Below, piece by piece: positions 14,776 to 23,755 of a DNA stretch of 64,000 nt. Each line of letters begins with the position of its first letter. The stretch's first letter is position 1. The DNA is taken from NCBI GenBank assembly GCA_018830925.1, contig JAHJRK010000203.1:21097-85096 (forward strand). The letters run 5' to 3'. The stretch is from Pseudomonadota bacterium (lineage in GTDB: Bacteria; Desulfobacterota; Desulfobacteria; Desulfobacterales; RPRI01). Position numbers and translations under genes: made by a program. The notes beneath the pieces were generated by a model that had not been told where the DNA came from, ran no database searches, and saw only the letters and a list, made by a program, of their open reading frames with translations.

Positions 14776-17400
14776 ATGCGAAACCATCGTTGTCATACCC
14801 TATACATTCTCACAGTGACGTTTATGCTTATGGGGCTGCCGAATTTATCGGCTGCTGCCGCCGGCCCTTTTATCTCCGTTACAGGTGAAGACCTGATGGA
14901 AATTATTTCAATTTCTTCGGCAGAGAGCAACCGGGGAGCAATCCTCACCGTAAAAAGTGTCGGAAAAATGACGGTAGAAAAGGCCATGTTTCTGGAAGCG
15001 CCGCCCAGAATCATATATGACCTTTTTTATGACGGCATGCCGTTCTCATCTGTAGCCCGATCTGTAAATAATTTGTATCTGGAAAATATCCGGGTCGGAT
15101 ATCACCCCAATAAAATAAGGCTGGTATTGGATATGAAGGGGCTTGATATTCCTGTGTCAAGATATCAGCAGGGCAATAACGAACTGATTATCAGACTTGG
15201 GGAAGAGAGCCAGGGGGCAGAGTCCGGTGCAAAGATTAAAAACGTTAAGGAAACGAATCCGACTGTTTACACGCCATCTGTCTCCGAAGAAAATAATGGT
15301 CCGCGTGAAACGGAGAATAATAGTGCCGGTTATGTAAAAGAAGCAACGTCCGGAATTTCAGACGCATCAGTATCGAAGTACCTGTCACAGTCGAACCCGG
15401 ACTTACTGCTTGAAAAAATGACACAGGTCGAAACAAACGACACAAGCGAAGAGACGGCGCTGTTTTTGAAAGGAGTAGAGGCTTACAAGCACCAGCGCTG
15501 GCCGGAAGCTGAAAAAAGCTTACAAAATCTCATCAAGACTTATTCTAAAGGGCGATATTCTGAGAAAGCATATTTTTTACTGGCAAAATCGATAGATCAA
15601 TTATATTCGCAAACAACTTCCGAACATTTTTCTGTGATAAAAAGTCATTACGAGGATGCCATTTACAGGTTCCCTGCGTCCATCTTTGTCCCTGATACCC
15701 TGCTGTCCATGGGAAACCTCCGCCTGAAAGTCAAAAACTTCGATGAGGCGATAGTATATTTTAACCTCGTTATTGAAAAAAATACCGGCGATGCCACCTT
15801 TGTGAAGGCAATGATTCAAAAGGGTAATCTGTTGTTTCAAAAGGGCAAATACACGGAAGCGCTTTCCGTTTATGAGCATATCATTAAAAATTATGGCGGC
15901 ACTTTTGCGGAAACGGAAGCAAAAATAGGCGCGGCAAAAGCGCTTTTTGAGATAAACAGTTTTGATAAATCAATCAACCTGCTTACCCGGTTGGCGCAGA
16001 GCCCTGAAAATATATACCGCTATCCGGAGATCTATCTCTACCTTGGATATAATTATTACCAGAAAAAAGATTATGCCATGACGAGGGAAAGCCTGTTCAG
16101 ATATTATAATGTAAATCCCGACAGCGAAACAGGTTCACTGGTATTAAGCAAGATCGGAGATTCATACCGGGCGGAAGGATTTGCGAATGCGGCGACAAAA
16201 ATATATCAATTGGTTCTTTTCCGGTACCCACAAACAGAAGGAGCTCTTATCAGCCTGACACGTCTCGCGGAAGAGCAGGAAAGCGGAGAACTGAAAATAA
16301 CGGAAGGAGCCCCGGTCCCTTTTAAAATTATCGATGAAGTGATTGCTTCACCCAATGAGATATATGAGGAACTGATTAGTGGATCAATCAGTAATAACAA
16401 TAATAGCCCCATGGCTGAGTACGCGTTGCTTAAACTCGCCATTATTCATAGAAAAATGAAAAGCTATAGGAAAAGCCTCGATATATTTATAGAATTATTG
16501 GAAAAATATCCTAAGTCAAAATTGCTTCCGGAAACCATATACGCTTTGAGCGATACGGTTGAGGCAGTTCTTAAGGATGAAGGAGAAGAGGAATACACCA
16601 AGATTCTAAACATATATCAGAAACAAAAAGAGTCTATTCAACGGCTTGCACCTCCGAGGACATTTTTAGCTGTTGCCATAGCTTCGCAGCGTCTGGGGCT
16701 TCAGGATATGGCTGCTGAATTATTCCGGAAGGCTGATGCCCTTTTGCCGGAAGAAAAAAAACCCGAAGAGCTTCTTTTTTATCTTGGAAAATATTTTTTA
16801 GAAAATGGACAACCTGAAAATGGATTGGAAAAACTGGAATCCCTCATTAAAAAATACCCATCCGGAAGATATTCTGCAAAAGCTTACCATTTAAAGGGCG
16901 GTGTTTTTCAAAAAAATAAAGAATACGCGAAGGCGGTTGAAATGTTCTCGAAAGCCTTGAAAAGCCGTCCGGGATTAGATGAAGGAATATATATCATGGC
17001 GGATAAGGCGCGGGCCTTAACGGAATCCGGTTTCAAGGAGGAGGGTCTGGCTGTAGCGCGTTACGCGGAACAATCTCTGGCGGAAAGCCAGGAACAGAGT
17101 CAGCCGCTTTATCAGGAGGTTGGAGACCTCTATCTTCAAATCGGCCGTCCTGCAGATGCCCTGTTACTGCTCAATAATGCCTTGTCATTTGAAAAAGAGG
17201 AAAAAAAGAGCATTAAACTTAAGCTTTCTATTGCGCGATGCTATGAGGCGCTTAATAAGAAAAGCGATTATATCGCTCTCTATAACCAGATTATCGGACT
17301 CAATGATCCGTTATGGAGCCTTGTTGCCAAAGAAAGGATGGAAGCGATAGATTTTGAGGAGACGCTCAGGAAAGCGGACAAAAGTAAAAACAGGAGATAG
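14776..17400 (+). CDS. AMIN-domain and tetratricopeptide-repeat envelope protein
   Basis: An 874-residue exported protein. Residues 1-28 look like a signal peptide (MRNHRCHT, hydrophobic core, LSAAAAG). Residues about 40-140 resemble an AMIN domain ('APPRIIYDLFYDG', 'NIRVGYHPNKIRLVLDM'), which binds cell wall in PilQ and amidases. From about 230 to the end run many TPR-like helical pairs ('AEKSLQNLIKTYSKGRYSEK', 'YTEALSVYEHIIKNYGG', 'YAKAVEMFSKALKSRPG'). It likely scaffolds an envelope complex, perhaps around the flagellum, given its place between two sigma-54 activators. The sigma-54 site at 14755 questions the exact start; later starts at 14824 or 14830 would leave a weak signal peptide. 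Confidence 0.85.
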   Translation: MRNHRCHTLYILTVTFMLMGLPNLSAAAAGPFISVTGEDLMEIISISSAESNRGAILTVKSVGKMTVEKAMFLEAPPRIIYDLFYDGMPFSSVARSVNNLYLENIRVGYHPNKIRLVLDMKGLDIPVSRYQQGNNELIIRLGEESQGAESGAKIKNVKETNPTVYTPSVSEENNGPRETENNSAGYVKEATSGISDASVSKYLSQSNPDLLLEKMTQVETNDTSEETALFLKGVEAYKHQRWPEAEKSLQNLIKTYSKGRYSEKAYFLLAKSIDQLYSQTTSEHFSVIKSHYEDAIYRFPASIFVPDTLLSMGNLRLKVKNFDEAIVYFNLVIEKNTGDATFVKAMIQKGNLLFQKGKYTEALSVYEHIIKNYGGTFAETEAKIGAAKALFEINSFDKSINLLTRLAQSPENIYRYPEIYLYLGYNYYQKKDYAMTRESLFRYYNVNPDSETGSLVLSKIGDSYRAEGFANAATKIYQLVLFRYPQTEGALISLTRLAEEQESGELKITEGAPVPFKIIDEVIASPNEIYEELISGSISNNNNSPMAEYALLKLAIIHRKMKSYRKSLDIFIELLEKYPKSKLLPETIYALSDTVEAVLKDEGEEEYTKILNIYQKQKESIQRLAPPRTFLAVAIASQRLGLQDMAAELFRKADALLPEEKKPEELLFYLGKYFLENGQPENGLEKLESLIKKYPSGRYSAKAYHLKGGVFQKNKEYAKAVEMFSKALKSRPGLDEGIYIMADKARALTESGFKEEGLAVARYAEQSLAESQEQSQPLYQEVGDLYLQIGRPADALLLLNNALSFEKEEKKSIKLKLSIARCYEALNKKSDYIALYNQIIGLNDPLWSLVAKERMEAIDFEETLRKADKSKNRR

Positions 17401-17409
17401 ACAGCGGAT

Positions 17410-18759
17410 ATGCAGGGAAAACGCGTGTTGCTTGTTGAAGACGATAAAAACGAATCGGTTGCCATGGCCGATCTCTTTATTGGGGCCGGTCACCGGTTGT
17501 GTGTCGTCAGTGACGGATATGCGGCCCTCGGCAAGCTATCGGACGGTCAATACGACATGGTTGTTTCGGAACTCAATTTGCCCCGGATGAGCGGTATTGA
17601 CCTGTTGATAAAGATAAAGGAAGTTAATACAGCTCTTCCGGTAATTCTCATCGCGTCCGGCATTTGCGTAAAGGAAGCGGTTGAAGCCATGAAAAAGGGT
17701 GCGAATGATTTTATTTTGAAACCACTCTCACCTGAAACGATTGAATCTATTACTTCAGGATTCCCTCGTGCCTCCTCAGTTGAGGCTGCAACTGCAACAA
17801 ACGGCAAATACGCAATCGTCACAATAAACGGGGAAATGAACCGCCTTTTAAATGATGCCAGAGAAATTGCAAACAGCCGTGCGTCCGTATTCATCCATGG
17901 AGAATCAGGTACGGGTAAAGAACTGTTTGCGAGACATATTCACCAGTGCAGTGATCGTAAGGATAAACCCTTTCTGGCTGTTAACTGCGCCGCTCTTCCG
18001 GAAACGCTGATGGAGAGCGAGCTTTTCGGTTATGAAAAAGGTGCGTTTACCGGGGCAAGCGCCCGAAAGAAAGGAAAGTTCGAAGCGGCCGATAAAGGAA
18101 CCATCCTGCTGGACGAGATCAGTGAGTTGGATTACCAGCTTCAATCAAAATTATTAAGAGTGCTGCAGGAAAAGGAAATCGACAGGGTCGGAGGGACTGT
18201 ATCTATACCGGTCGATGTGCGGATTATCGCGACAACCAACAGGGATATTGAAAAACAGATAGAAGAAGAAAAATTCAGGGAAGACCTTTATTATCGTTTA
18301 AACACTATTCCTATCCATTTGCCCCCATTGAGAGAAAGGAAGGACGACATACCCTTGCTGGCCGATTATTTTCTCAAAAAATATAACAATATTGAGAGTA
18401 AGGTCGTCAAAGGATTGGCGGAAGATGCGATCCTGGCGCTTATGGAAAAGCCGTGGAGGGGTAATGTCAGGGAATTGGAGAACATAATCGAAAGAGCCGT
18501 TCTGATGTCTAAGGGAAATATAATCGACGAAGAAGGTCTGTTGTTAAACGGACGGATCAGGCCGGCTGCTCCTGCGGGATATCCAATAATGCCTGTAATG
18601 CCGGAGGGTTCCTTGAGAGAACTGGAGAAAAAGGTCATTTTCCAGACTCTTAACCGAACAAATGGCAACAGGACACACGCGGCTGATATCCTGGGTATCA
18701 GTGTCCGAACCCTGAGGAATAAGCTGAATGAGTACAGAGAAAAAATGACGACCTCGTAA
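17410..18759 (+). CDS. Sigma-54-dependent NtrC-family activator with Glu at the receiver phospho-site
   Basis: A 449-residue activator with receiver (1-120), AAA+ domain and Fis-type helices. Walker A is 'GESGTGKELFARHIH', the sigma-54 loop is canonical 'GAFTGASARK', Walker B 'GTILLDEISEL', and the DNA-binding end reads 'NRTHAADILGISVRTLRNKL'. The receiver keeps the acidic pair D11/D12 and Lys in 'FILKPL', but the acceptor position reads 'DMVVSELNLPRMSG': Glu54 (codon GAA, 17569-17571) replaces Asp. This may lock the domain in an active-like state (inference). Its last codons (KMTTS, stop) and the bases after resemble the left end of element A. Candidate FlrC/FlgR for this cluster. Confidence 0.94.
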   Translation: MQGKRVLLVEDDKNESVAMADLFIGAGHRLCVVSDGYAALGKLSDGQYDMVVSELNLPRMSGIDLLIKIKEVNTALPVILIASGICVKEAVEAMKKGANDFILKPLSPETIESITSGFPRASSVEAATATNGKYAIVTINGEMNRLLNDAREIANSRASVFIHGESGTGKELFARHIHQCSDRKDKPFLAVNCAALPETLMESELFGYEKGAFTGASARKKGKFEAADKGTILLDEISELDYQLQSKLLRVLQEKEIDRVGGTVSIPVDVRIIATTNRDIEKQIEEEKFREDLYYRLNTIPIHLPPLRERKDDIPLLADYFLKKYNNIESKVVKGLAEDAILALMEKPWRGNVRELENIIERAVLMSKGNIIDEEGLLLNGRIRPAAPAGYPIMPVMPEGSLRELEKKVIFQTLNRTNGNRTHAADILGISVRTLRNKLNEYREKMTTS

Positions 18760-18761
18760 AA

Positions 18762-18777
18762 AGGCATGCAATTTGCA
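18762..18777 (+). promoter_or_regulatory. Sigma-54 promoter for the flgB operon
   Basis: AGGCATGCAATTTGCA with exact GG-N10-GC spacing. Start near 18788 gives a 32-base leader to the flgB ATG at 18820 and rules out the earlier frame start at 18766. Confidence 0.7.
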
Positions 18778-18819
18778 ATAGTTGATATTCAGGAGAATAG
18801 AGCAAAAAGGAGGAATTTT

Positions 18820-19227
18820 ATGCCGGATAAATTGTCATTACGGAACATGTCTAGTGCCCTTGAGAGCGCAATCAGTATAGCGCAACAGCGGCATAACATT
18901 ATATCCAGCAATATCAGCAATTTGGAAACACCCGGATACAAGGCGAAGGATATTGATTTTAAAACTGCAATGGCACAGGCCCTTGGTTCCGAATCAACGA
19001 CTGCTTTGGCCAGAACGAATGCGGGGCATATCGGGCAGAATACCGGATCTGAACCTGAAATTGAACCATTCGAGGAAGACGGAGAATGGAACGGGTTCAA
19101 CTGGATGAGTATCGATAAAGTAATGAATAAGATGACGGAAAACAATCTTATTTACAGAACCGCAACAGAAACATTGTTGAGAAAAATTGCAATAATGAAG
19201 GAAGTCATAAGAGAGGGAGGACGTTAG
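18820..19227 (+). CDS. flgB: Flagellar basal-body rod protein FlgB
   Basis: A 135-residue proximal rod protein, exported by the flagellar type III apparatus and assembled in the periplasm. The N-terminal rod motif 'QQRHNIISSNISNLETPGYK' and the C-terminal helix 'NNLIYRTATETLLRKIA' are typical. AAGGAGG precedes the ATG at 18820. First gene of the basal-body operon; flgC follows after one base. Confidence 0.96.
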   Translation: MPDKLSLRNMSSALESAISIAQQRHNIISSNISNLETPGYKAKDIDFKTAMAQALGSESTTALARTNAGHIGQNTGSEPEIEPFEEDGEWNGFNWMSIDKVMNKMTENNLIYRTATETLLRKIAIMKEVIREGGR

Positions 19228-19228
19228 T

Positions 19229-19654
19229 ATGAATTTTTTAGATTCGCTGAAAATAAGCGCATCAGGTCTCTTTGCCCAGAGAAAAAGAATGGATGTTATT
19301 GCCGGGAACCTTTCAAACATCGAAACCACCCGAACAGAAAAGGGCGGGCCTTACAGGAGAAAAATGATTTCCGTGGTTGCTGAACCGATCGATGACTTCG
19401 GTGATATGCTCGGATCGCAAATCGAAGGAGTTCGGGTTGACTCAGTCGTGGAGGATAACACGCCTTTTAAAATAGTCCATAATCCCGGCCATCCCGATGC
19501 TGATAAGGACGGAAACCTGCAAAAACCCAATGTGGATCTTGTTGTGGAAATGACGAACATGCTGATGGCACGAAACGTCTATGCAGCCAATGTGCAAGCT
19601 CTAAAATCGACACGGCAGATGGTTATGAAAGCGCTGGAAATAGGGAAAACTTAA
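19229..19654 (+). CDS. flgC: Flagellar basal-body rod protein FlgC
   Basis: A 141-residue rod protein. 'ISASGLFAQRKRMDVIAGNL' then 'SNIETTRTEKGGPYRRK' is the conserved start; 'GHPDADKDGNLQKPNVDLVV' and the closing helix 'ANVQALKSTRQMVMKALEIG' are family signatures. GGGAGG stands before the ATG. It assembles on FlgB in the rod. Downstream lies a 185-base gap with inverted 'CCAGAATCC' repeats before fliE. Confidence 0.97.
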   Translation: MNFLDSLKISASGLFAQRKRMDVIAGNLSNIETTRTEKGGPYRRKMISVVAEPIDDFGDMLGSQIEGVRVDSVVEDNTPFKIVHNPGHPDADKDGNLQKPNVDLVVEMTNMLMARNVYAANVQALKSTRQMVMKALEIGKT

Positions 19655-19659
19655 TTATT

Positions 19660-19825
19660 CGGGAGCCAGAATCCAGAATTCAGGAGCCAGAATGAAAAGG
19701 ATGCCAGCTAAAGACCCTGGTTATGGTGATATCTTAAAGTTAATGTCCCAACTTGAAGAAGTGAGTAAATTTCTGAAGGCATATACTGCTTCTATTCTGG
19801 ATTCTGGATTCTGGATTCTATCTTC
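19660..19825. repeat. Inverted 'CCAGAATCCAGAAT' repeats around a short reading frame
   Basis: Left: 'gagccagaatccagaattca' and 'ggagccagaatg' (19664-19694). Right: 'attctggattctggattctg' (near 19794-19813). Between them a frame at 19692-19838 would encode 48 residues. Confidence 0.65.
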
Positions 19826-19838
19826 TAAGGAGTTATAA
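19692..19838 (+). pseudogene. Possible gene remnant, 48 codons, between flgC and fliE
   Basis: ATG at 19692 to TAA at 19838 would give 'MKRMPAKDPGYGDILKLMSQ' then 'LEEVSKFLKAYTASIL' and a repeat-encoded end. The helix 'LMSQLEEVSKFLKAY' loosely recalls the last helix of four-helix-bundle (S23-type) proteins, one of which starts at 63899. No ribosome site. This is a weak call; it may be noncoding. Confidence 0.25.
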
Positions 19839-19839
19839 T

Positions 19840-20130
19840 ATGAATAACATAAAAATTGACGGCTTGTCCCCGGCCAGCCTCCAAAGGAGCGAACGGATAA
19901 ATTCAAACGACCCCACAGGCTTTGGAAATGTTATAAAAAGTGCCATCGATAATGTGAACGGCTTGGAAAAGGATGCGGATAAGTCCATCCTGAATCTCCT
20001 TCAGGGAAAGGATGAGGTCCATACAACAATGATTGCGCTTCAAAAGGCCGATATATCCATGCGTATGCTTCTATCGGTTAGAAATAAGGTTATTGAAGCC
20101 TATAGGGAAATAATGCGAATGCAGTTTTGA
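19840..20130 (+). CDS. fliE: Flagellar hook-basal body protein FliE
   Basis: A 96-residue FliE, the adaptor joining the MS ring to the rod and an early export substrate. 'FGNVIKSAIDNVNGLEKDAD' and 'HTTMIALQKADISMRMLLSV' then 'RNKVIEAYREIMRMQF' are the family's conserved helices. AAGGAG precedes the ATG. The stop TGA lies at the left edge of element A copy 1 (tgacggcttcg). Confidence 0.96.
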   Translation: MNNIKIDGLSPASLQRSERINSNDPTGFGNVIKSAIDNVNGLEKDADKSILNLLQGKDEVHTTMIALQKADISMRMLLSVRNKVIEAYREIMRMQF

Positions 20131-20324
20131 CGGCTTCGTAAAAAGTCATTCTGCTGTGTTGCGCTTCGTCCCCGCCCCGTTGAATTCTCGCTGCGCGAGA
20201 CGGCAGGGCCGATTCAACAGGGTGAATCGTTGCAGCGTACCAAAAAGTACGCTTCATTCCTCAAGATTCGCGCGCCTTGCATAATAAGCTTTTTACTTTG
20301 CCGTCCGAAAATGAATTTTTTACG
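20130..20324. mobile_element. Element A copy 1 (MITE-like, about 195 bp), after fliE
   Basis: Begins 'acggcttcgtaaaaagtcat' and ends '...tttttacg'; the right end read backwards is CGTAAAAA, an inverted match to the left end. Internal arms CCCGTTGAAT/ATTCAACAGGG and AGCGTAC/GTACGCT can fold. Flanks are imperfect duplicates (AATGCAGTTTTG / AATCCATCAGTTTTAA). No coding capacity believed. Confidence 0.85.
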
Positions 20325-20379
20325 AATCCATCAGTTTTAACCGGCTTTTCAGAAGGCCCAAAGAAAAAGAGCGAATGAA

Positions 20380-21948
20380 ATGAATGATTCTATAGTTCAA
20401 TTTATAAATTTTATCAGATCGTTGCCGCCGTCAAAAAAAGTCACCATTGCTTTTACGGTGTTACTTCTGGTTGCAGCTTTCACGGGCATGTTTTTACTGG
20501 CGAACCAGGTTGAATACAGAGTTCTGTTCAACAATCTGTCCGCCCAGGATGCTTCCTCCGTAATAACCAAGTTAAAAGAAAAAAATGTTCCTTACAAAAT
20601 TGAAGGAAACGGCGCACTGATTCTGGTACCTGCAGAGCAGGTGTACGAGTTGCGCCTCGGGCTTGCAGGAGAGGGGTTCCCAAAAGATGGTCAGGTCGGT
20701 TTTGAAATATTCGACAGGACTGACTATAAAACAACCCAATTCGTTCAGGGGCTCAATTACCAGAGAGCCCTGCAGGGTGAACTGGCCAGAACTATAAGCA
20801 GTTTCAAGGAGATAAACAGCGCCAGGGTATTTATTGTTCTTCCGAAAGAGTCGCTTTTTGTCGAAGACGCAAAGCCTGCTTCGGCCTCAATCCTGCTCGA
20901 TCTGAAGTCAAACCTGCCCCCGGAAAGACTTACCGCTATTATTCATCTTGTCGCCAGCGCAGTCGAAGGACTCGATCCGGAACAGGTAACAGTTGCCGAT
21001 ACAAAAGGCCGGGTGATTTTTAAAGGGGGAAATAAAAACGAAACTAACGCGATGCTGAGCAATTCTCAACTGGACTTTAAGTCGAAGGTTGAAAGCGAAA
21101 CCAGCAGAAATGTTCAAAGCATGCTGGAGGGGATCATCGGGGCCGGGAACGCAATTGTCCGGGTAACAGCCGATATAGATTTTAACAAAGTCAACCTGAA
21201 CGAAGAGGAATATGATCCGTCGTCAACCAGCGTGAGGAGCAAGAGAGATATTGAAGAGTCCGCCCAGGCCGGAAATGCATCTCCGGAGGCGGCTTTAACA
21301 ACGATTAATCAAAGAGCAGGCGTCGTTCCTTCCGAGTCGGTTTCACAAAACGGAAAGAAGAAAAAAGATACCCTTACCAATTACGAGATTAATAAAGTTA
21401 CAAGAGTGATCTTCAAGCCGGCCGGAACCGTTAAGCGACTGTCGATTGCCGCCGTTATTGACGGAAGATATGAAGTGGAAAAGCTGAAGGATGGAACTGT
21501 AAAAAGAAACTATATCCAGAGAACCGACGAAGAATTAAAAAAGTTTGAAGATATCGTTAAAAGCGCGATGGGTTACAGTGAAGACCGCGAAGACCGGATT
21601 TCAGTGACCTCCATACCTTTTTCTGAAAGCGTTTCCGCTGAAAGCCGGATGGAAACTAAAGCTGATGGTTTTGATTTTATAGCTCTGTTAAAGGATTACA
21701 GAAAAACGATTATAAATCTGTTTTTACTGGTTGCCGTCTTTTTTGTTCTGGTTAGACCATTGTTAAAAGGTTTGAAAAATATGCCGAGAGAGGCGGGTGT
21801 CAGCTATGCGGAACTTCCTGCAAACATTCGGGCAAATGTGCAACTTCCCGCGGGAGGCACACATGGCAAGAGAGAAAAGATCATCGAAATGGGCAGAACC
21901 GATCCGGAAAAGGCGGAGCAGCTTATTAAAGGGTGGATAAGTGAGTAG
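20380..21948 (+). CDS. fliF: Flagellar MS-ring protein FliF
   Basis: A 522-residue inner-membrane ring protein. Membrane helix 1 lies at about 22-42 and helix 2 near 445-465 ('IINLFLLVAVFFVLVRPLL'); between them are the ring-building motifs ('YRVLFNNLSAQDASSVITKL', 'FEIFDRTDYKTTQFVQGLNY', 'RARVFIVLP'-like 'SARVFIVLPKESLF'). The C-terminal tail 'VQLPAGGTHGKREKIIEMGR' includes the FliG-binding part. Slightly short of the usual 550 residues. It follows element A copy 1 by 55 bases and is followed by fliG after three bases. Confidence 0.96.
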   Translation: MNDSIVQFINFIRSLPPSKKVTIAFTVLLLVAAFTGMFLLANQVEYRVLFNNLSAQDASSVITKLKEKNVPYKIEGNGALILVPAEQVYELRLGLAGEGFPKDGQVGFEIFDRTDYKTTQFVQGLNYQRALQGELARTISSFKEINSARVFIVLPKESLFVEDAKPASASILLDLKSNLPPERLTAIIHLVASAVEGLDPEQVTVADTKGRVIFKGGNKNETNAMLSNSQLDFKSKVESETSRNVQSMLEGIIGAGNAIVRVTADIDFNKVNLNEEEYDPSSTSVRSKRDIEESAQAGNASPEAALTTINQRAGVVPSESVSQNGKKKKDTLTNYEINKVTRVIFKPAGTVKRLSIAAVIDGRYEVEKLKDGTVKRNYIQRTDEELKKFEDIVKSAMGYSEDREDRISVTSIPFSESVSAESRMETKADGFDFIALLKDYRKTIINLFLLVAVFFVLVRPLLKGLKNMPREAGVSYAELPANIRANVQLPAGGTHGKREKIIEMGRTDPEKAEQLIKGWISE

Positions 21949-21951
21949 AAA

Positions 21952-22974
21952 ATGAACGCAGACATGAATGATACCAAAAGAATGACAGGACTCCAGAAAT
22001 CGGCGATTCTGCTGATGGCGATGGGCGAAGAGTTTACGGCTTCATTTTTCAAAAAAGTTGATGAAAATACCATCAAGAAGATCGGCAGGTACATGTCAAA
22101 AATATCCTCTGTCCCTCCGGATCTTTTGAATTCAGTGGTTGATGAGATGGCTCAAAGCTATGAAAAAGGCAGGTCTCTTAACGTGTCCGGCAAATCGTTT
22201 CTGAAGCAGGTTGTGGATAAATCTTCGGGTGAGTCTGCGGTCAGGGTGGCTTTCAAGTCTATAGAAAGAGAAAGTGAAAATACTCCTTTCAGCGAGCTTT
22301 CCTATCTCCCGGCGAAAAGTGTGATGAATGTGTTTAAGAATGAGCATCCCCAAACGGTTGCGCTGGTCCTCTCCAACCTCCCGCAGGACAAGGCCGCTGA
22401 AATATTTTGTTTGTTCCCGGATGAAATCAAGGCTGACCTGGCATTAAGAATATTGCAGATCGGGGAAGTACAGAACGATGTCATCAGGGACCTTGACGAG
22501 ATAATCAAGAATGAGATCAACAGCCTCGGAACAAGTTCGACAAAAAAGTTCAACGGAGTTGATGCGCTGGCCAGCATTTTAAACGAGGTCGACGGCAAAA
22601 CCGAAAAAAGTATCATGTCGTATATAGAAAAAGAGGATGGTGAGCTGGCTGAAAAGATACGTCAGAAGATGTTCCTGTTTGAGGATTTGTTAAAGGTTGA
22701 CGACAAGGGTTTCAGGGAAATTATGAAAAACATTAATAATGACATAATTATAAAGGCTTTAAAAACCGCATCTGACGATATGAAACAAAAAATATTTAAA
22801 AATTTATCTGAAAGGGCTGCCGAAATGCTTAAGGAGGAGCTGGAAGTACTTGGTCCTGTCCGGCTGAAAGAGGTTGAAGAAAATCAGCAGTTGATTATCA
22901 AAGCCGCCAAGAAGCTGGAAGCTGAAGGCAAAATAGTTATTTCAGGAAAAGGGAAAGAAGATGTATTTGTCTAA
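21952..22974 (+). CDS. fliG: Flagellar motor switch protein FliG
   Basis: A 340-residue rotor protein that binds FliF with its N domain and meets the MotA stator with its C domain. 'GLQKSAILLMAMGEEFTASF', 'EHPQTVALVLSNLPQDKAAE' and 'DLLKVDDKGFREIMKNI' mark the three domains; the torque helix region ends 'VEENQQLIIKAAKKLEAEGK'. Length is normal. Two close in-frame ATGs exist; the first (21952) is kept though the ribosome site is weak. Operon position between fliF and fliH is standard. Confidence 0.96.
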   Translation: MNADMNDTKRMTGLQKSAILLMAMGEEFTASFFKKVDENTIKKIGRYMSKISSVPPDLLNSVVDEMAQSYEKGRSLNVSGKSFLKQVVDKSSGESAVRVAFKSIERESENTPFSELSYLPAKSVMNVFKNEHPQTVALVLSNLPQDKAAEIFCLFPDEIKADLALRILQIGEVQNDVIRDLDEIIKNEINSLGTSSTKKFNGVDALASILNEVDGKTEKSIMSYIEKEDGELAEKIRQKMFLFEDLLKVDDKGFREIMKNINNDIIIKALKTASDDMKQKIFKNLSERAAEMLKEELEVLGPVRLKEVEENQQLIIKAAKKLEAEGKIVISGKGKEDVFV

Positions 22975-22975
22975 G

Positions 22976-23036
22976 ATACAGGCTGAAGTCTGAAGGTGAA
23001 AGCTAAAAACCTAACAGCCTACAGGCTAAACACCTA
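22976..23036. repeat. Family D array between fliG and fliH
   Basis: 'aggctgaagtctgaaggtga' followed by 'cctaacagcctacaggctaa', a short array directly after the fliG stop. Confidence 0.75.
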
Positions 23037-23050
23037 AGAAGGGTGATAAC

Positions 23051-23755
23051 TTGAAACAATATGAAATAAAGCCTTTTGATTCATTCCCTCCCACGGTAAA
23101 AGGCGAAAACAGACTTTTTACGGCAATTCAAACCGCAGGAGTGAAAAAAGCGGTCTTTCAGCAACTGGACGGCAAGGGTAACTACAGGAAAAATGAAAGC
23201 CCGGATACTATCATGGCGAAAGCCCGTGAAAAAGCCGCCGTGCTGGAACGGGAGGCATATGAGAAAGGATTTGCACAGGGTGAAAAAGACGGTCTCGAAT
23301 TAGGGACCGTGAAGGCGCTGAAAATCGTTGAGAACATAGAAAGTCTTCTGGATGAAATCAGCGTTTTACAAACCGATATCGTTAAACGTTATGAAAAGGA
23401 TATACTGGGGCTTATCTGTTCGGTTGCGGAAAAAGTCGTTCACCACCATGTCTCGCTGAACGAGCCTGCAATAAGGGAAACGGTCATCAAGGCGATTCAA
23501 CTGTCAACGGAAAAGAGATCCGTCCTCCTGAAGATTAATCCCGAGGAATTTGATTATATCGACCGGTTGAAGCCGGAATTTTTCCAGCGGTTCAATGAAC
23601 TGGCATCCCTGGAGATCGTTTCCAATCCATCCGTCAGCAGGGGAGGATGTTTCCTTGAAACTCCCTGCGGGGATGTCGATGCGCGGGTGGAAACGCAACT
23701 GGAGATGATCCGCCGGCGCCTTGAAGAAGCATACACGGGAAACGGAGATGAGTGA
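23051..23755 (+). CDS. fliH: Flagellar assembly protein FliH
   Basis: A 234-residue FliH, the stalk protein that binds and restrains the export ATPase FliI. A Glu/Lys/Ala-rich helix ('AKAREKAAVLEREAYEKGFA') with GxxxG-like 'KGFAQGEKDGLELG' leads to the C-terminal domain ('VVHHHVSLNEPAIRETVIKA', 'SRGGCFLETPCGDVDARVE'). The start is a TTG at 23051 behind AAGGGTG; the next in-frame ATG is much further in (near 23214). It overlaps fliI by eight bases. Confidence 0.93.
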   Translation: MKQYEIKPFDSFPPTVKGENRLFTAIQTAGVKKAVFQQLDGKGNYRKNESPDTIMAKAREKAAVLEREAYEKGFAQGEKDGLELGTVKALKIVENIESLLDEISVLQTDIVKRYEKDILGLICSVAEKVVHHHVSLNEPAIRETVIKAIQLSTEKRSVLLKINPEEFDYIDRLKPEFFQRFNELASLEIVSNPSVSRGGCFLETPCGDVDARVETQLEMIRRRLEEAYTGNGDE

